Assembly: GCF_029784165.1 (NCBI RefSeq) | Contig: NC_073695.1 | Location: forward strand, 13,515,286-13,579,285 | DNA length: 64,000 nt | Source: Wyeomyia smithii | Taxonomy: Eukaryota > Arthropoda > Insecta > Diptera > Culicidae | Reading direction: 5' to 3' | Shown here: in pieces, positions 33,986-44,401 of the stretch | Position numbering within the stretch: position 1 is the stretch's first letter | Layout: each line of letters starts with the position of its first letter | The notes under the pieces: generated by a model | What the model saw: only the letters and a program-made list of their open reading frames with translations | Told to the model about the DNA's origin: nothing | The model's database searches: none | Translations under genes and position numbers: made by a program

Positions 33986-34433
33986 CGCGCTGAGTCTAGC
34001 GCACTAGCGCTGACAAGAACACGTACCTTTTTATTTCTCCCTTCCAGTAAGGTTGGTTGTCCGATCGTTCGAAGTAGCAGCCGTTACAGCCAGCAGCACC
34101 AATACAGCAGCACCAAACAGCCACCAGCAGCGAGCCAGGTGTGAGATCACTCCACACAGCGATACAACTCGCTGACACTGATGGCTTCTTCTTTTTCCTC
34201 GTTTGTGTCTCGTCCACTGCTGTAGCACAATCCAGCCAGCAGCCAAATCGGCTTACGCACCAGCTGGCAGTCACGATGCGAAACAGTTGCACAAAGGCAC
34301 GACCTTGAACCCGGATTTATTTCACTTGACCAGGCAAACAATGCCAACACTTGTTCACACGTCTTTTGTTTTATACTCTATCGGACCGATCACCAAACAC
34401 GTCCAGTACTGATGCGTGTTCGGCACAGAATGA
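33986..34433 (-). promoter_or_regulatory. 5' UTR / internal promoter region of I-like copy B
   Basis: 448 bp from the 5' terminus to the ORF1 ATG. It contains TATAAAA at 34375-34369 (+59) and an AAAAAGGTACGTG.. block before the ATG that is also present in copy A (GAGGTACGTG near 14490). Non-LTR elements carry their promoter inside the transcribed region, so regulatory sites are expected here; which bases act is not shown. Confidence 0.45.
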
Positions 34434-34445
34434 CCGAAAAACCTT
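34434..34445 (-). repeat. Target-site duplication at the 5' side of I-like copy B
   Basis: CCGAAAAACCTT, exact partner of 28554-28565. Confidence 0.9.
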
Positions 34446-35399
34446 ATACACCCTAGATTTTTTAATGTAAATTTTTGAGCACTCTTTGTCCCACCAAGGA
34501 GTAGGAGTTCGTCTTTTAGTTGAAACGCCAAGATATTGTTTCTTTTGGGCTAGTATTGCGGAATTCAAAATTAAACCCGCAAATAAATCATATTTTTGAA
34601 GTAGCGGAAGGTGTTGTACTGCCTCTAGAGCTTCTGTAATTTTTGTTTTATAAATTTTCCAATTAATATTTAATGTAAGGTCATACGGAATGTCAACTGA
34701 TGGAGTAATTTTTGGCCCTTTGTTAATTGAAAATAAAATTGGTAAATGATCACTACCATGAGGATCGCAAACAACCTTCCAGGTGCAATCTAATCGCAAT
34801 GACGTTGAACATAATGATAAATCTAATGCGCTTGGACGAGTCGGTGGTTTCGTAACACGTGTCATGTCTCCATTGTTTAAAACAGTCATATTGAAATTGT
34901 CACAAAGATTATATATCAAGGTGGAGCGATTATCGTTGTAAGATGAACCCCAAGCTACACCATGTGAGTTAAAATCTCGCAATATTAAACGCGGTGAGGG
35001 TAGAAGTTCAAAAATGTCAGAGAGCATTCGTTGTCCGATTAGTGCTTTAGGAGGGATATATACAGAAGCAATGCAGAGATCTTTGTCATGTATTTTAATT
35101 TGACAAGCTACAGACTCGATGCCTTGAATCGAAGGTAAGTTAATTTTATAAAAAGAATAACATTTTTTTATCCCTGAAAGTACACCTCCATAAGGAGCAT
35201 CTCGGTCTAATCGTATGATATTGTGATTATAGAAATTGAGATTGATATCTGAAGTGAGCCATGTTTCACAAATAGAAAACACATCACATTTCAAATTATT
35301 AATCATAGCTTTAAACGAATCTAGTTTTGGTATGATACTCCTGCAATTCCATTGTAAAACATGTATAAAATCATTAGTTTCGGACGATAAGTTAGTCAT
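34446..35399 (-). pseudogene. ORF2 5' half (endonuclease) of I-like copy C/D
   Basis: The ATG at 35399-35397 overlaps the ORF1 stop by 8 nt (ATGACTAA). The endonuclease domain is open across its whole length: VLQWNCRSIIPKLDSFK, SICETWLTSDINL, LILRDFNSHGVAWG (canonical GDFN changed to RDFN) and GSDHLPILFS. The frame runs into copy B at 34445, which splits it. The last residues of the open frame, after about 34446, are copy B 5' UTR read by accident. Confidence 0.85.
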
Positions 35400-36747
35400 C
35401 GAAGGATATTAATGTTGAAATGAGGGGCCATTGAAAGGTAAGCTGCTTTAAAAATGTTTTGAAAACAGGGAGTAGTGAAAGAATAATTTTTTTAAGAGGG
35501 TTCGGTATGTTTAATGATTCAAGGATCCAATTTATTACAGTAGAAAATTTCAGAATTCCTGATTTTGTTTGATTAACTGAAGGTGTGAATGAGTTATTAC
35601 AGTTTTTGGGTGATAGTGGTGGGAATTCTTGTGTTGAATTTAGGTTTAAAATTTTAGGAGGAGTTTGATTCAAATTTTCAACATCATGATTGAATTTGGG
35701 AATATTAACTTTTTTATTAAGTGTTATTTAAGGACCTTTGTTGGGAAGTTTCGAAGGAAAAAGATTTTTTCTTTTTCTAGACCCACCAGGATTAGAAAAA
35801 GAAGGACCAGCAAGAGGAATGTCACAGTCTGTCTCATTAGAGGACAATAAATCATAAATATTTGAAGAAATGAGAGTACTTGCTTCGGATTTTTTGAGGA
35901 GATAAGAATAATTACGTTTAGAGTGGTCTTTAAGAGACCGTTTCATTTTATTTTTATGATGAATGTATAATGAACATTTAGTTAGTTCATGTTGATTTTC
36001 ACCACAATAAAAACAATTATTATTCTCTTGATTGCAAGATTCATCAAGATGATTCCCCCCACATTTGCCGCGTCGGCTTTTATTGCAACAGTAGGCAGAA
36101 GTATGGCCTAGCTGTTTGCAATTGATGCAGTTCATGACTCGTGGAATATATAGGCGAATAGGAACGAGGACATTGTGAATGGAGATGTGAGATGGTAAAG
36201 CAGATCCGGCAAAAGTGACACGGAATGAATCTGAAGGGGAATATATTTTCTTTCCTTCTACAAAGGATACGGATCTCAATTGTTGACAATCGAGAATTTT
36301 AACCGATGGAATTGAAGAGTTTTTGAAATACCCAAGTCCGTCTTTTAAAAGACATTCACTCGATAAGCTGGAATCGGTTACAACACCGTCAATTTCTACA
36401 TCTCGTGCGGGAACATGAACATGATATTCCCTGGTAAAAAATTCTGATGTAGCAATTTTGATAGCTTGAATAAGGTCCGTAGCCACAACTCTCAACTTGT
36501 TGGGCCTGACCTTAGAAATTTCAGTGATGGACCTGAAATGAGACTCTAAGTCCTTGGATATCTGACAAATGTTTAAGGGCTTTGATTTAGGCCCTATTTT
36601 AGGTCGGAAATAAATAATGAATGAACCAGTCGATCCGTCTGGATAAAGTTTAACGCGCGGGGGAATTGAGGCAACAGAGAATAGAGGGTCAGGAGGTTTT
36701 GGAGTGGCGGGAACAGGATCGTTCAAATTTTTCTCATCCACTTCCAT
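35392..36747 (-). pseudogene. ORF1 (gag-like) of I-like copy C/D, one nonsense codon
   Basis: ATG 36747-36745 to TAA 35394-35392, 451 codons in a single frame interrupted only by TAA at 35730-35728 (after KLPNKGP, where copy B has Lys). The N-terminal half contains RPNKLRVVATDL and FFTREYHVHVPARDVEIDGV. The three knuckles are CINCKQLGHTSAYC, a second where the first Cys is Arg (RRGKCGGNHLDESC), and CFYCGENQHELTKC. It ends with the FLKQLTFQWPLISTLISFDD-type C-terminus. Length and order match copy B ORF1 (456 residues). Confidence 0.88.
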
Positions 36748-37140
36748 TGTGTGTAATGCACACTATGGCAGGGCAACAAAATAGGGAAATAGATTATAAA
36801 TAAATGAATTAAGTCTAATACTTAGCTGTTATAAAGTTACAAAATTCATGATTTCTATATAGCTTGTTTAACTTGAGTTGTTCCTAATCTCTTGTAATCA
36901 TCAAACCCCTGGAGAACTTTGAACAGGGTATTCTGAAGAGCTGTGAAACTTGAATTGTTCAGGATTACTTGAAATATTCAAACTCCTCAAAAACTCTGGT
37001 CACGGTATCCTGCAGAACTGCAAATCCTGTTATTTCCAATATTGAATAATACTTTAGATCTGAAATTATAAGAAAATTTAATGACGGTAGCAGCTGTAAA
37101 TAAATGCGACACTTCCCAAGCGAAGGTTGCTGAGCTTATG
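36748..37140 (-). promoter_or_regulatory. 5' UTR of I-like copy C/D
   Basis: 393 bp between the ORF1 ATG and the duplication at 37141. It shows no clear match to the 5' UTRs of copies A and B, consistent with a separate subfamily. No motif is recognised. Confidence 0.45.
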
Positions 37141-37150
37141 AATATTTCAC
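37141..37150 (-). repeat. Target-site duplication at the 5' side of I-like copy C/D
   Basis: AATATTTCAC, exact partner of 25938-25947. It places the element's 5' end at 37140 and gives a 393-bp 5' UTR. Confidence 0.7.
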
Positions 37151-39077
37151 TTTTTTATCGATAAAAAAAACCACCCCTATATTAAAGGTGATACACTTTT
37201 GACTTTGACAGACAGCCAAGGGGATGTTGAATGAATGAAGAGTCTTCCCGACAAAAGTGATAAGTATATGGAACTTTTGCTGGGCGTCTGCATCGGGGCT
37301 TTATTTTTAAATAGAGCCCCGATATGTGTAGAGTTTAGATAGGGCTTCCATCCCCTTGTTAGACGCCCTTACATACCACTGCTGCCAACTTAAAAAAAGG
37401 GTCGTAAAAAAGCACCCTTTGCAAATTTTCATAATGAACTAATATTCAACAGTAAAAAATAGAAGAGGTAAATATACCTTCAGACTTCAAGATTTTATTC
37501 CGATCAGACATCGAACAGGATTTTGCGACTATTATTTTTTATAACTGTATGGTGGAGTTTTTAATAATTGAAATAACGTTATCAACAAAAGAAAAAAATG
37601 CACTTGGATGAGAAAATCAAATATGAACCCAACTTGCATATTATTTGTACATGAAACCGAGAAAGAGCTTAATTTACCTTCAAAATTACATGTCTAATCT
37701 ATTAGCAGCTAATTATTTAGCTAAAATTTACTATTTACACGAGAATTTGTAAGTCCTAATCAAAAGATTTTGTTTTTCTAATAAACAACCACATCGGGCA
37801 GTTCCGGTTCAGTATAAGCAAACTTCTAAGTAATTAATAAAAGCGAACTTTATTGTGACTGTAGCTGCACCATTCTGCGACTTCCTTTGTTTGCCAAACG
37901 CAATGCCAACGCTGCAGAAAAACGACCTTTTCACCTGCCTAATGCAACATTTGTTACTGGCATTTCGTTTAAATTAAAGCTTTGATCCCTTACAAACTAC
38001 TCTGCATAAGACTAACGAATCCTTTGTGAGAGTCGCTTGCAGTTGTCGTGCTAGCTTACTAAAATTACCCAGCTTTCACAAACAACCAATTTGAAGAAGA
38101 TGATGCTTACGTTGAATGCAGCTTGCATTTGCCTCCCCAGCTCTACCCCCGCAGAAATGAGCTTTTAATTTGCAATATATTATTCTACTGGAATTTTTAG
38201 TTCTGATGATGCCCCAACAATATTGTTTATCACATTCGTAGCGCCAAAAATCCCGCTCTAGTATAGAAAAGCCAGCACAGCCTGGCCTCGGTGGACGACT
38301 TTTTAATTCCTACGAAAGCACTGAATGTATGTGCCAAAGGCGAAGGGCACAGAAAGCACCGATAAAGTAATTATACTCTCGTTAAGCCCTAAAAAAGCAC
38401 GTTCTTGTGCTCTACTATTCTATGCCAAAGCACTAGAAAAAATGAACCTTCACTTCGTTTACTTCCGACGTTCGTTGCCCCGTTTTAGTGGATACTGGTA
38501 TTTTTTTGTTTTTGATCGTCAGAATACTCGAGTACATTGTATCAGTGCCTGCATGTTCCCCCTGACTTTCTAGCCAGCATGTGCAACAGTTTCCTAGATT
38601 TAATGAAATGTGGAACCGACCACAGTTGAGGGGAACAAATATAAAGCAGAAAGAATCACAGCCGAGTTAAGTAAAACAAGTTGTGCACCACAAGAGTAGA
38701 AGCACACAAAAAAAAATCACTGGATGGTACATTTTCGTTATCGTCATCTGTTTCCACTCAACTGTACTAACGAACGAAGCTCGATCCATTTCCTTATCCT
38801 CCTGTAAGCTTATGAAATAAAGATAGATTCACTTGTTCAACCCAGCCATCTATAGCAACGTGAAATTTGCTAGCTTTCGGGTGAAAAGTTATTTATTCTT
38901 CTCTCTCTTTCTACAAGCATTGTTCAGTTTTCATTGACAGTCTCCTTTTCTTTCGAATCTTTGAACTACTTCGATGAGATGTGCTTAGCTTGAAGTTGTT
39001 TTACTTGCTTTTATTGTCGGTTGCATTTTGTCTAAATTTCGTTTCGTTTTTCCTTTTTTCATTTAGAATCTGTCGAG
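37151..39077. other. Intergenic stretch without a supportable gene
   Basis: Contains an imperfect inverted pair near 37300-37340 (GGGGCTTTATTTTTAAATAG and AGAGCCCCGATATG) but no exon-like frames. The 82-codon frame at 38325 lacks any signature. Confidence 0.45.
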
Positions 39078-39087
39078 AGTCAATAGT

Positions 39088-39868
39088 AGGGTTACCATTT
39101 CGTCGGAGTTAAAAATCAGGAAACTTTTTTCCAGCAAAAGTTTGATCTAAGCTATTTTTATTTTTGAAGTATCAATAAATAAAACTCGTAATTTGAGATT
39201 TGCACTTCAAAATACGCCAAAAGACTCACATTTAACGTATTTCTCGAACGATTCAATTTTGCAACTTTGATTTTTTAGGCGTTAGTAGATACCTTTAAAA
39301 ATAAAACACTAGTAAACTGTTTGAAATAAACATAACAATTGTCAAAAAACGTTTAACGGTTTCAACGAGTAGACAAATTCTCTCGTCAATATTTAACCAG
39401 AGGAAAATTCAAGATTTAACCAGAGAAAAATTCGCAATAAGTTCATTTCTTCCCGGAGTCAAGATGACAGTACTGAACAGTTCCCTTACTAACACGCAGG
39501 GAATCCTGAGTAAGAATCCCTAGGATACCGATTAACACGGTGACGGAATCGTAAGAGGAATCGCAAACACGATCCGGAGGATTCCCACTCACGATTCTTA
39601 TTCAAGAATCCTAGAGCCGTATACGGGGCATTCCTGGGGATTCTTTTTTCAGAAATCCTTTTCAAGGACGCTCACGAATCCAATGTGAGGAATACTAGAG
39701 AATCTATGCGAATCGTATGTGTTCGTCCGGGTTTGCTTCCTTTTTGAATATCCGGCATCATCCAGGAAAATCAGGACAAATGCTAAAATATGAAGAATAA
39801 TTCAGGACGCTCCAAATGGATCTCAATATCAGGACATGTCCTGCTAAATCAGGACGGATGGTATCCCC
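39088..39868. mobile_element. 781-bp TIR element with 10-bp target duplication, MULE-like
   Basis: The flanks carry an exact 10-bp duplication, AGTCAATAGT (39078-39087 and 39869-39878). The left end AGGGTTACCATTTCGTC and the right end (reverse complement GGGGATACCATCCGTCC) are imperfect inverted repeats. ATCAGGAC/GTCCTGAT recurs near both ends. A GATTCC/GGAATC-rich block (about 39490-39725) sits inside and may be a further insertion. A 9-10-bp duplication is typical of Mutator-like elements, but with ends this short the class is tentative. Non-coding. Confidence 0.65.
39490..39725. repeat. GATTCC/GGAATC-rich block
   Basis: GGAATC, GAATCC and GATTCC recur more than ten times on both strands within about 235 bp (GGGAATCCTGAGTAAGAATC, ACGATTCTTATTCAAGAATC and similar). 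It has many small palindromes and possibly its own weak inverted ends (ACACGCAGGG.. and ..TATGTGTTCG). Confidence 0.55.
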
Positions 39869-39878
39869 AGTCAATAGT

Positions 39879-40765
39879 CAATAATAAAAAAAATTAAAAA
39901 GAAATATTTTGATTATGTTCACCCCAGCAGCAAGTTTATTAGTTTCTTGTTAATAAAACACACGTTGCCATTTATTGGTTCAATTATCACTTGTTTTTGA
40001 AATTATCTTGCTTCTGAAAATATTATAAACGTCAAAAAAGGATAGAGAACAAGCAAAGAATTTTTACTTACCCAAAAATGAATAGTACCATTTTTCTGTG
40101 TATACACAGAATATCGAACCGTTTCTGTTATTTTATCAAATGTAAACATTGCATACAGTTTATAACAGTTATATTATTGTTTGGTAACATTCGTGATATA
40201 AATTCAGTTATTTGGTTTCATAATGTCCAAAACATACAAATTTCTCATTACGAGTCTAGAATAGTAATGGTTTATGGAAAATAAAAGCATAGTTTTGGAG
40301 TAGGCGGTGTGGTCTTCTGACTTTGACTTTGAACAATCTTGGTATCATTAACAAAAAATAAATTTTAATTTTAATTCGATTTACTTTCTATTTCAAAATT
40401 ATGTTAGATTAAAATGCTCCAGCTCAACTGGATCCGGAAAGCTATTTTACAACATAGTTCTCTTTTGAAAAGTTTCTGAACGTTGATTGTTGTACATTTG
40501 AAGAAAAATATCGTAGAGTGTAGTGGAAAACTTTGTCTATATTTGACTTTAACTTATCTATTAACGTCTGAACTCATCCTGAGTCTAAAAACTATTCTAA
40601 AGTAAAAACTGTATTTATCGCAAGCTCTTCTCACATACTGTTCTTAATAAGTTTTGAAGAAATGACTTTTCGAAAACTGATAAAAAAAATCCAAAATAAT
40701 AAAAAACCAGTGTAAAGTTGAACTTTTTTATTTCGTTTTAGATTTCCGAATGATACACTGGATAA
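39879..40765. other. Gene-free AT-rich stretch
   Basis: No exon, RT signature or element ends recognised between the MULE-like element and the hAT-like element. Confidence 0.45.
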
Positions 40766-40773
40766 CTCCCAGC

Positions 40774-41953
40774 CAGAGTTGCCGTTTTGAAATCTCTGTT
40801 TTGACGAAAAAAATCTGTGGAAATCTGTTACCAGCGAAAAAAAATCAGTGATCATATCTGGAGTATGATTAATTGTTTAAAAAAAAGAAACGAGATTGAT
40901 TGAAATGCTTTATATAAACATTAAATTTTCCTCCACTCGATTGAATTAACTATTTAGCTTTTAAAATTGCATTGGAACAGTCAACTTGTTCCTCAACTAA
41001 GTGTTTTTCAGGTTGGTATTGAGACCAGATAAGTTGCGCATCAGAGAAAGTGGTCATGATTTAGTCAGTAGAAAGTCATCCATACGTTGGATACGGTAAC
41101 CCGATCAGAAAGTCAAAACAAAAGTGTAACAGAAACTGTAAGTTTGTTACGAGTAAAACATCTCAGGTTGTGTTTTAAATTTGATCCCGTGAGGTGTTAA
41201 AATAACAGAAATTATAACAATAATGATTCTACTAGTATCAAACCCATATCAAAATTTGTTACCTACGTATCAGCTTTCTAACAAAATATGATAGCATATA
41301 GAACACCATAATAACATTTGTTGTTGGAAACAGCAAGTTTTGATAGAAACGAAAAATCCGCTAGACTTGTTTCAGAACACCTTCATTTCAGAATTTGTTG
41401 TTATAACTCATTCAGATTCTATTCAGTTATCAAAAGCATACTGGAAAATACAAAATCGTATCAAAATATGTTACTTGTATCTTTTGTTGATAGACTTTTG
41501 TAATTTTTCAGCTATGCTCTTCTGTTCGGGAAACGTCAAAATATCGTTAATTAAATCATAATGAGGTGATTCAATCAGTTCACCTCTTTGCACACTTCAT
41601 TGAGATAACTAAGCAGCATAATAGCGCGAAAAACTAGCATTCCTAGATGGAATCGATAAAAAGGCAAATGTCGGAATTGTAAACGAATTCGAAATTTGCG
41701 AAAGGAATGATTCCGGATAGTCGAAGTATTTTCTACGGATGATTTTTCGAGCTTCCGGAAAATCGTACCTTCGAATTAATGAGTTTAACCTGTAGAATGT
41801 AGGTAATTTGTTATTTTCAACATTTATGGGAAAAATCTGTGAAAATCTGTGATTTTCCAAAAATATCTGTCATCTGTGATCACAGATTCTGTGATATGAA
41901 AAATGGAAAAAATCTGTGATTTTACAGAAAAATCTGTGAAAATGGCAACTCTG
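40774..41953. mobile_element. 1.18-kb non-autonomous hAT-like element with 8-bp target duplication
   Basis: The ends CAGAGTTGCC (40774) and GGCAACTCTG (to 41953) are perfect 10-bp inverted repeats flanked by an exact 8-bp duplication CTCCCAGC (40766-40773, 41954-41961). CAG..-type ends plus an 8-bp duplication are diagnostic of the hAT superfamily. Internal repeats of AAATCTGTGA/TCACAGATT cluster near the right end. No transposase frame remains; the 83-codon minus frame at 41609 is not recognised. Confidence 0.88.
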
Positions 41954-41961
41954 CTCCCAGC

Positions 41962-42257
41962 TGGTCCCGAGGTACGATGCTAGTCTAACAACCCAACAAA
42001 CATTGTTGTTGGATAACGGCTTGTTAGGCTATAGTTCAGCCGAAATCCACTGAATAATAGCTTACTGAGCTGTAAATCAACAAAATTGTTTGTTAGGAAG
42101 CCAGTTGTCGTAGTTTCGAGTCTCGGCTAGGGAGAGACTGTTAGTGTCAGTAGGATCGTGGCGCTAGCCCCGCAATTGTCCTGTACACTAAACAGTTGGC
42201 GAAGCCTGTGTAAAAGGTCGAGTTCCGAATCGGAATGAAGCACCAAGGCTTTTTTTT
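41962..42257 (+). mobile_element. tRNA-related SINE (Feilai-like), interrupted by a small MITE
   Basis: GGTCCCGAGGTACGATGCTA, then GTAGTTTCGAGTCTCGGCT (B-box-like), then a conserved body (GTGTCAGTAGGATCGTGGCG, CAATTGTCCTGTACACTAA, AAGGTCGAGTTCCGA) and a T-rich end. A second copy at 49028-49228 has the same order without the insertion. It resembles Feilai of Aedes from memory. The hAT-like element at 40774 ends at its 5' boundary. Confidence 0.75.
41993..42097. mobile_element. 105-bp MITE (CCAACAAAC ends), copy 1
   Basis: Ends CCAACAAACATTGTTGTTGG and TCAACAAAATTGTTTGTTAG are inverted repeats. It interrupts the SINE between its A- and B-box regions. Another copy of the same 105-bp unit lies in sax intron 2 at 47433-48766, itself interrupted. 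Confidence 0.75.
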
Positions 42258-42574
42258 ACTTTGCTTTACACAAGAATATCATAATAAGTGAACATCTTTG
42301 TTCTAGCCAATGTTGTTTCAATTTTAGTTAAGTTTATTTCACTTTGAGTTTTCACCACTTCTGCATTAAAATCGAAGTCTTTTGTCATAAATTCTATATT
42401 TCATAAAGTTTTATAAAGTTCTCAAATAATCATTCCTTCACTTTGACAGTACACGCATCAAAGAGGACAATTTTGCCTTAAATTTGGAATATTTTGTAGT
42501 GCTGTTGGAACGTACTTATACGACATGACATTTGTGAAACGTCAAAAAATTATTCAACATATGCTAATACGCAA

Positions 42575-42657
42575 CCCGCATAATCAATAACCATAAAACG
42601 TGTCTAACAACGTATCGTTAAACCATATGGATGTTTTATGGTTTTTGATTATGCGGG
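42575..42657. mobile_element. 83-bp palindromic MITE
   Basis: CCCGCATAATCAATAACCAT at the left and the near-exact reverse complement ending ATTATGCGGG at the right leave a loop of about 30 bp. The arms are about 26 bp with a few mismatches. Confidence 0.65.
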
Positions 42658-42769
42658 AGTCAATCTTTGAAAACAAAGTACTTTAACAAAGCATTTGAGT
42701 CCGACAAAAAACTTCTAATTGACTGAAAAACGATTAGTTTCAGGTTGCTCCCCGTAGCAAGCTTTTAAC

Positions 42770-43420
42770 TAGGGTTTGCAATCCCGGGAACGATTTCCCA
42801 GGAAATATCCTTCCCCCGATTCCCGGATCCCGGGAACAGAAATATTGATTCCCGGGATTCGCGCGAGTATCGCGAAAATTTCTGTAAGATTCATTATAGA
42901 ATAGGTTTGCTACCGCTCAAGTAAACAGTAAATATTTACTATAGTGTAAAAATATTTTGCCCAAAAAATCCGTACCGAATATAGCAAATATTTTCCGCGT
43001 CCAATGCCTGTCTAACACTCAGTTTTCTCTTCTACAAACTGAAAGAATTGGACACCAGTTTTCAATTAAGTGTAGCAAAAGCTGTAATCGGTGATTCGAA
43101 AGTATTCTAAAATTCGGACATCAGCGGTGCTTCAGCAGATTTTAGCAAAGTTTTACAGAAGGAAATAACATTTTTGAGCTTACCGGAAAATTATCAGCGG
43201 ATCTGAAGCGATTGTTTAACGACATGAAGACCCTTAATTCTCCTCTTCTGCAAATATGCATTTCAAACAATTTTTTGTTACCTTTTAGTGATGAACTTCA
43301 TTTAAAATCTCATTTTGCTAAAAAAAATTGTCCGTTCCCGTTTCCCGGGAATTCCCGGGAAATGCGATTTTTCATTCCCGTTTCCCGGGAAATCGATTCC
43401 CGGGAATATTGAAAACCCTA
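42770..43420. mobile_element. 651-bp hAT-like element with TTCCCGGGAA palindromes
   Basis: Left end TAGGGTTTGCAATCCCGGGA; right end, reverse complemented, TAGGGTTTTCAATATTCCCG. The flanks are CTTTTAAC (42762-42769) and CTTTTGAC (43421-43428), an 8-bp duplication with one mismatch, as for hAT elements. CCCGGGAA/TTCCCGGG is repeated at least eight times near both ends, like a subterminal binding site. No transposase. Confidence 0.82.
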
Positions 43421-43661
43421 CTTTTGACTAAGATATTAGCCTAACAAGCCATTCGAATTCAGGTTTGAGGATCATTTTCAGTATTTATCATTATACTATT
43501 TTTTTCACACGAAATAACTTAATGATTTATTCATGATTTTATTCAAATCTTGTTTTCTTTCAATAACAAGCAGTAACGTCCATTTCAATTTTCCATCCCT
43601 GCTATTACATAGCGAACCATCGAGCTACCCCCTTGCGTGAAGCAACACGGTATGTAACCCC

Positions 43662-44250
43662 CCAAGTATGATGACAGTTCTACAAGGTATGCTACATTTT
43701 TGTCTATCCACGCACACAAACAAATCTCGTTATGAAAAATTTCGCGTTTGGAAATTTCTCGTTTCATGTTGTTTTATATCTGATTTTTTTGGTTGGAGAG
43801 TGAATCTCCAGTTGAAACACACTAGAAATTTATATTAATTTAGATTTAGTGTGAAAAATTGTGACAATATGTCGAAATAAATTATATAAAAATACTATAT
43901 TTCTAATAGTTGGAGCATAATCTTAGTCATTGTCATAGCTCATGACTTTTGTTACTGTATGAAACATAAGCGACTCTATTTAGAAGCGCTATTAGAGTAC
44001 AAGAAAAAAACGAAAAGTGCAAAAAGGTTACAGGCAAATTGATGAAAAACAGCATATTTTACCTAAACCGCAGCATGTTTATGTTTCAACATCATTTCTA
44101 TAACTTTCCAGGAAAGTATGTTTTATAAGTTTAGTTTAAAATGCAAAATCATTTCAAATTTCATACAAAATTGGAAAAAGTTCATAACGATCACTAATAC
44201 TAATGCATCGACGTGAATAGCATACCTTGTAGAACTGTCATCATACTTGG
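43662..44250. mobile_element. 589-bp TIR element with exact 10-bp target duplication
   Basis: The ends are 33-bp inverted repeats beginning CCAAGTATGATGACAGTTCT and continuing ACAAGGTATGCTA. They are flanked by an exact 10-bp duplication ATGTAACCCC (43652-43661, 44251-44260). The interior is AT-rich and non-coding. A 9-10-bp duplication suggests a Mutator-like origin. It sits only about 150 bp upstream of the sax start codon. Confidence 0.85.
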
Positions 44251-44260
44251 ATGTAACCCC

Positions 44261-44401
44261 TATGAAATTCTTATACTGATGGTGGGTAAACAAAAGCAAA
44301 TCATTCCGCCGCGCAGCACTGCTGTCAACTCAGTGATCAAAAACACGAAGCAAAGGCGAAAACGAAAGAACATACGCAGAAAGGAGTGAAAGAAAGTCAA
44401 G
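44261..44401 (+). promoter_or_regulatory. sax: Candidate 5' UTR / proximal promoter of sax
   Basis: 141 bp between the TIR element and the ATG at 44402. The last ~100 bases are purine-rich (AACGAAAGAACATACGCAGA) and look like a leader. No TATA box is visible. A CAACTCAGTG near 44326 is a weak initiator candidate. The start site is not known. Confidence 0.35.

Larger units (their letters stand above)
28566..34433 (-). mobile_element. I-clade non-LTR retrotransposon, copy B, full length and nearly intact
   Basis: A 5.87-kb element inserted into ORF2 of copy C/D, flanked by exact 12-bp duplications CCGAAAAACCTT at 28554-28565 and 34434-34445. Read on the minus strand it has a 448-bp 5' UTR, an intact ORF1 (33985-32615), ORF2 (32622-28941) with one 5-bp deletion, a 3' UTR with TCAAATAAATG, and an A-tail. 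The start TCATTCTGTGCCGAAC agrees with copy A. The intact duplications and low damage mark it as the youngest I-like insertion here. Confidence 0.93.
25948..37140 (-). mobile_element. Older I-clade element (copy C/D) split by copy B
   Basis: The 5' half (37140-34446) and 3' half (28553-25948) of one element are separated by the later insertion of copy B. ORF2 breaks in the 5' half at ..KEC..IYIKKSRVYKVF and resumes in the 3' half at ..DFVRYTKLESMF, the corresponding place. A 10-bp duplication, AATATTTCAC, flanks the composite at 25938-25947 and 37141-37150, next to the T-run that is the A-tail in minus orientation. Without the insert the element is about 5.3 kb. It is a different subfamily from copies A and B, with clearly diverged protein sequence and different 5' UTR. 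Confidence 0.85.

Noticed and set aside
34371..34445. C-terminal tail of the endonuclease frame ending ..DVFGDRSDRV
   Set aside because: These residues come from the copy B 5' UTR beyond the insertion point.
38325..38573. 82-codon plus-strand open frame
   Set aside because: No signal peptide, domain or conserved pattern; consistent with chance.
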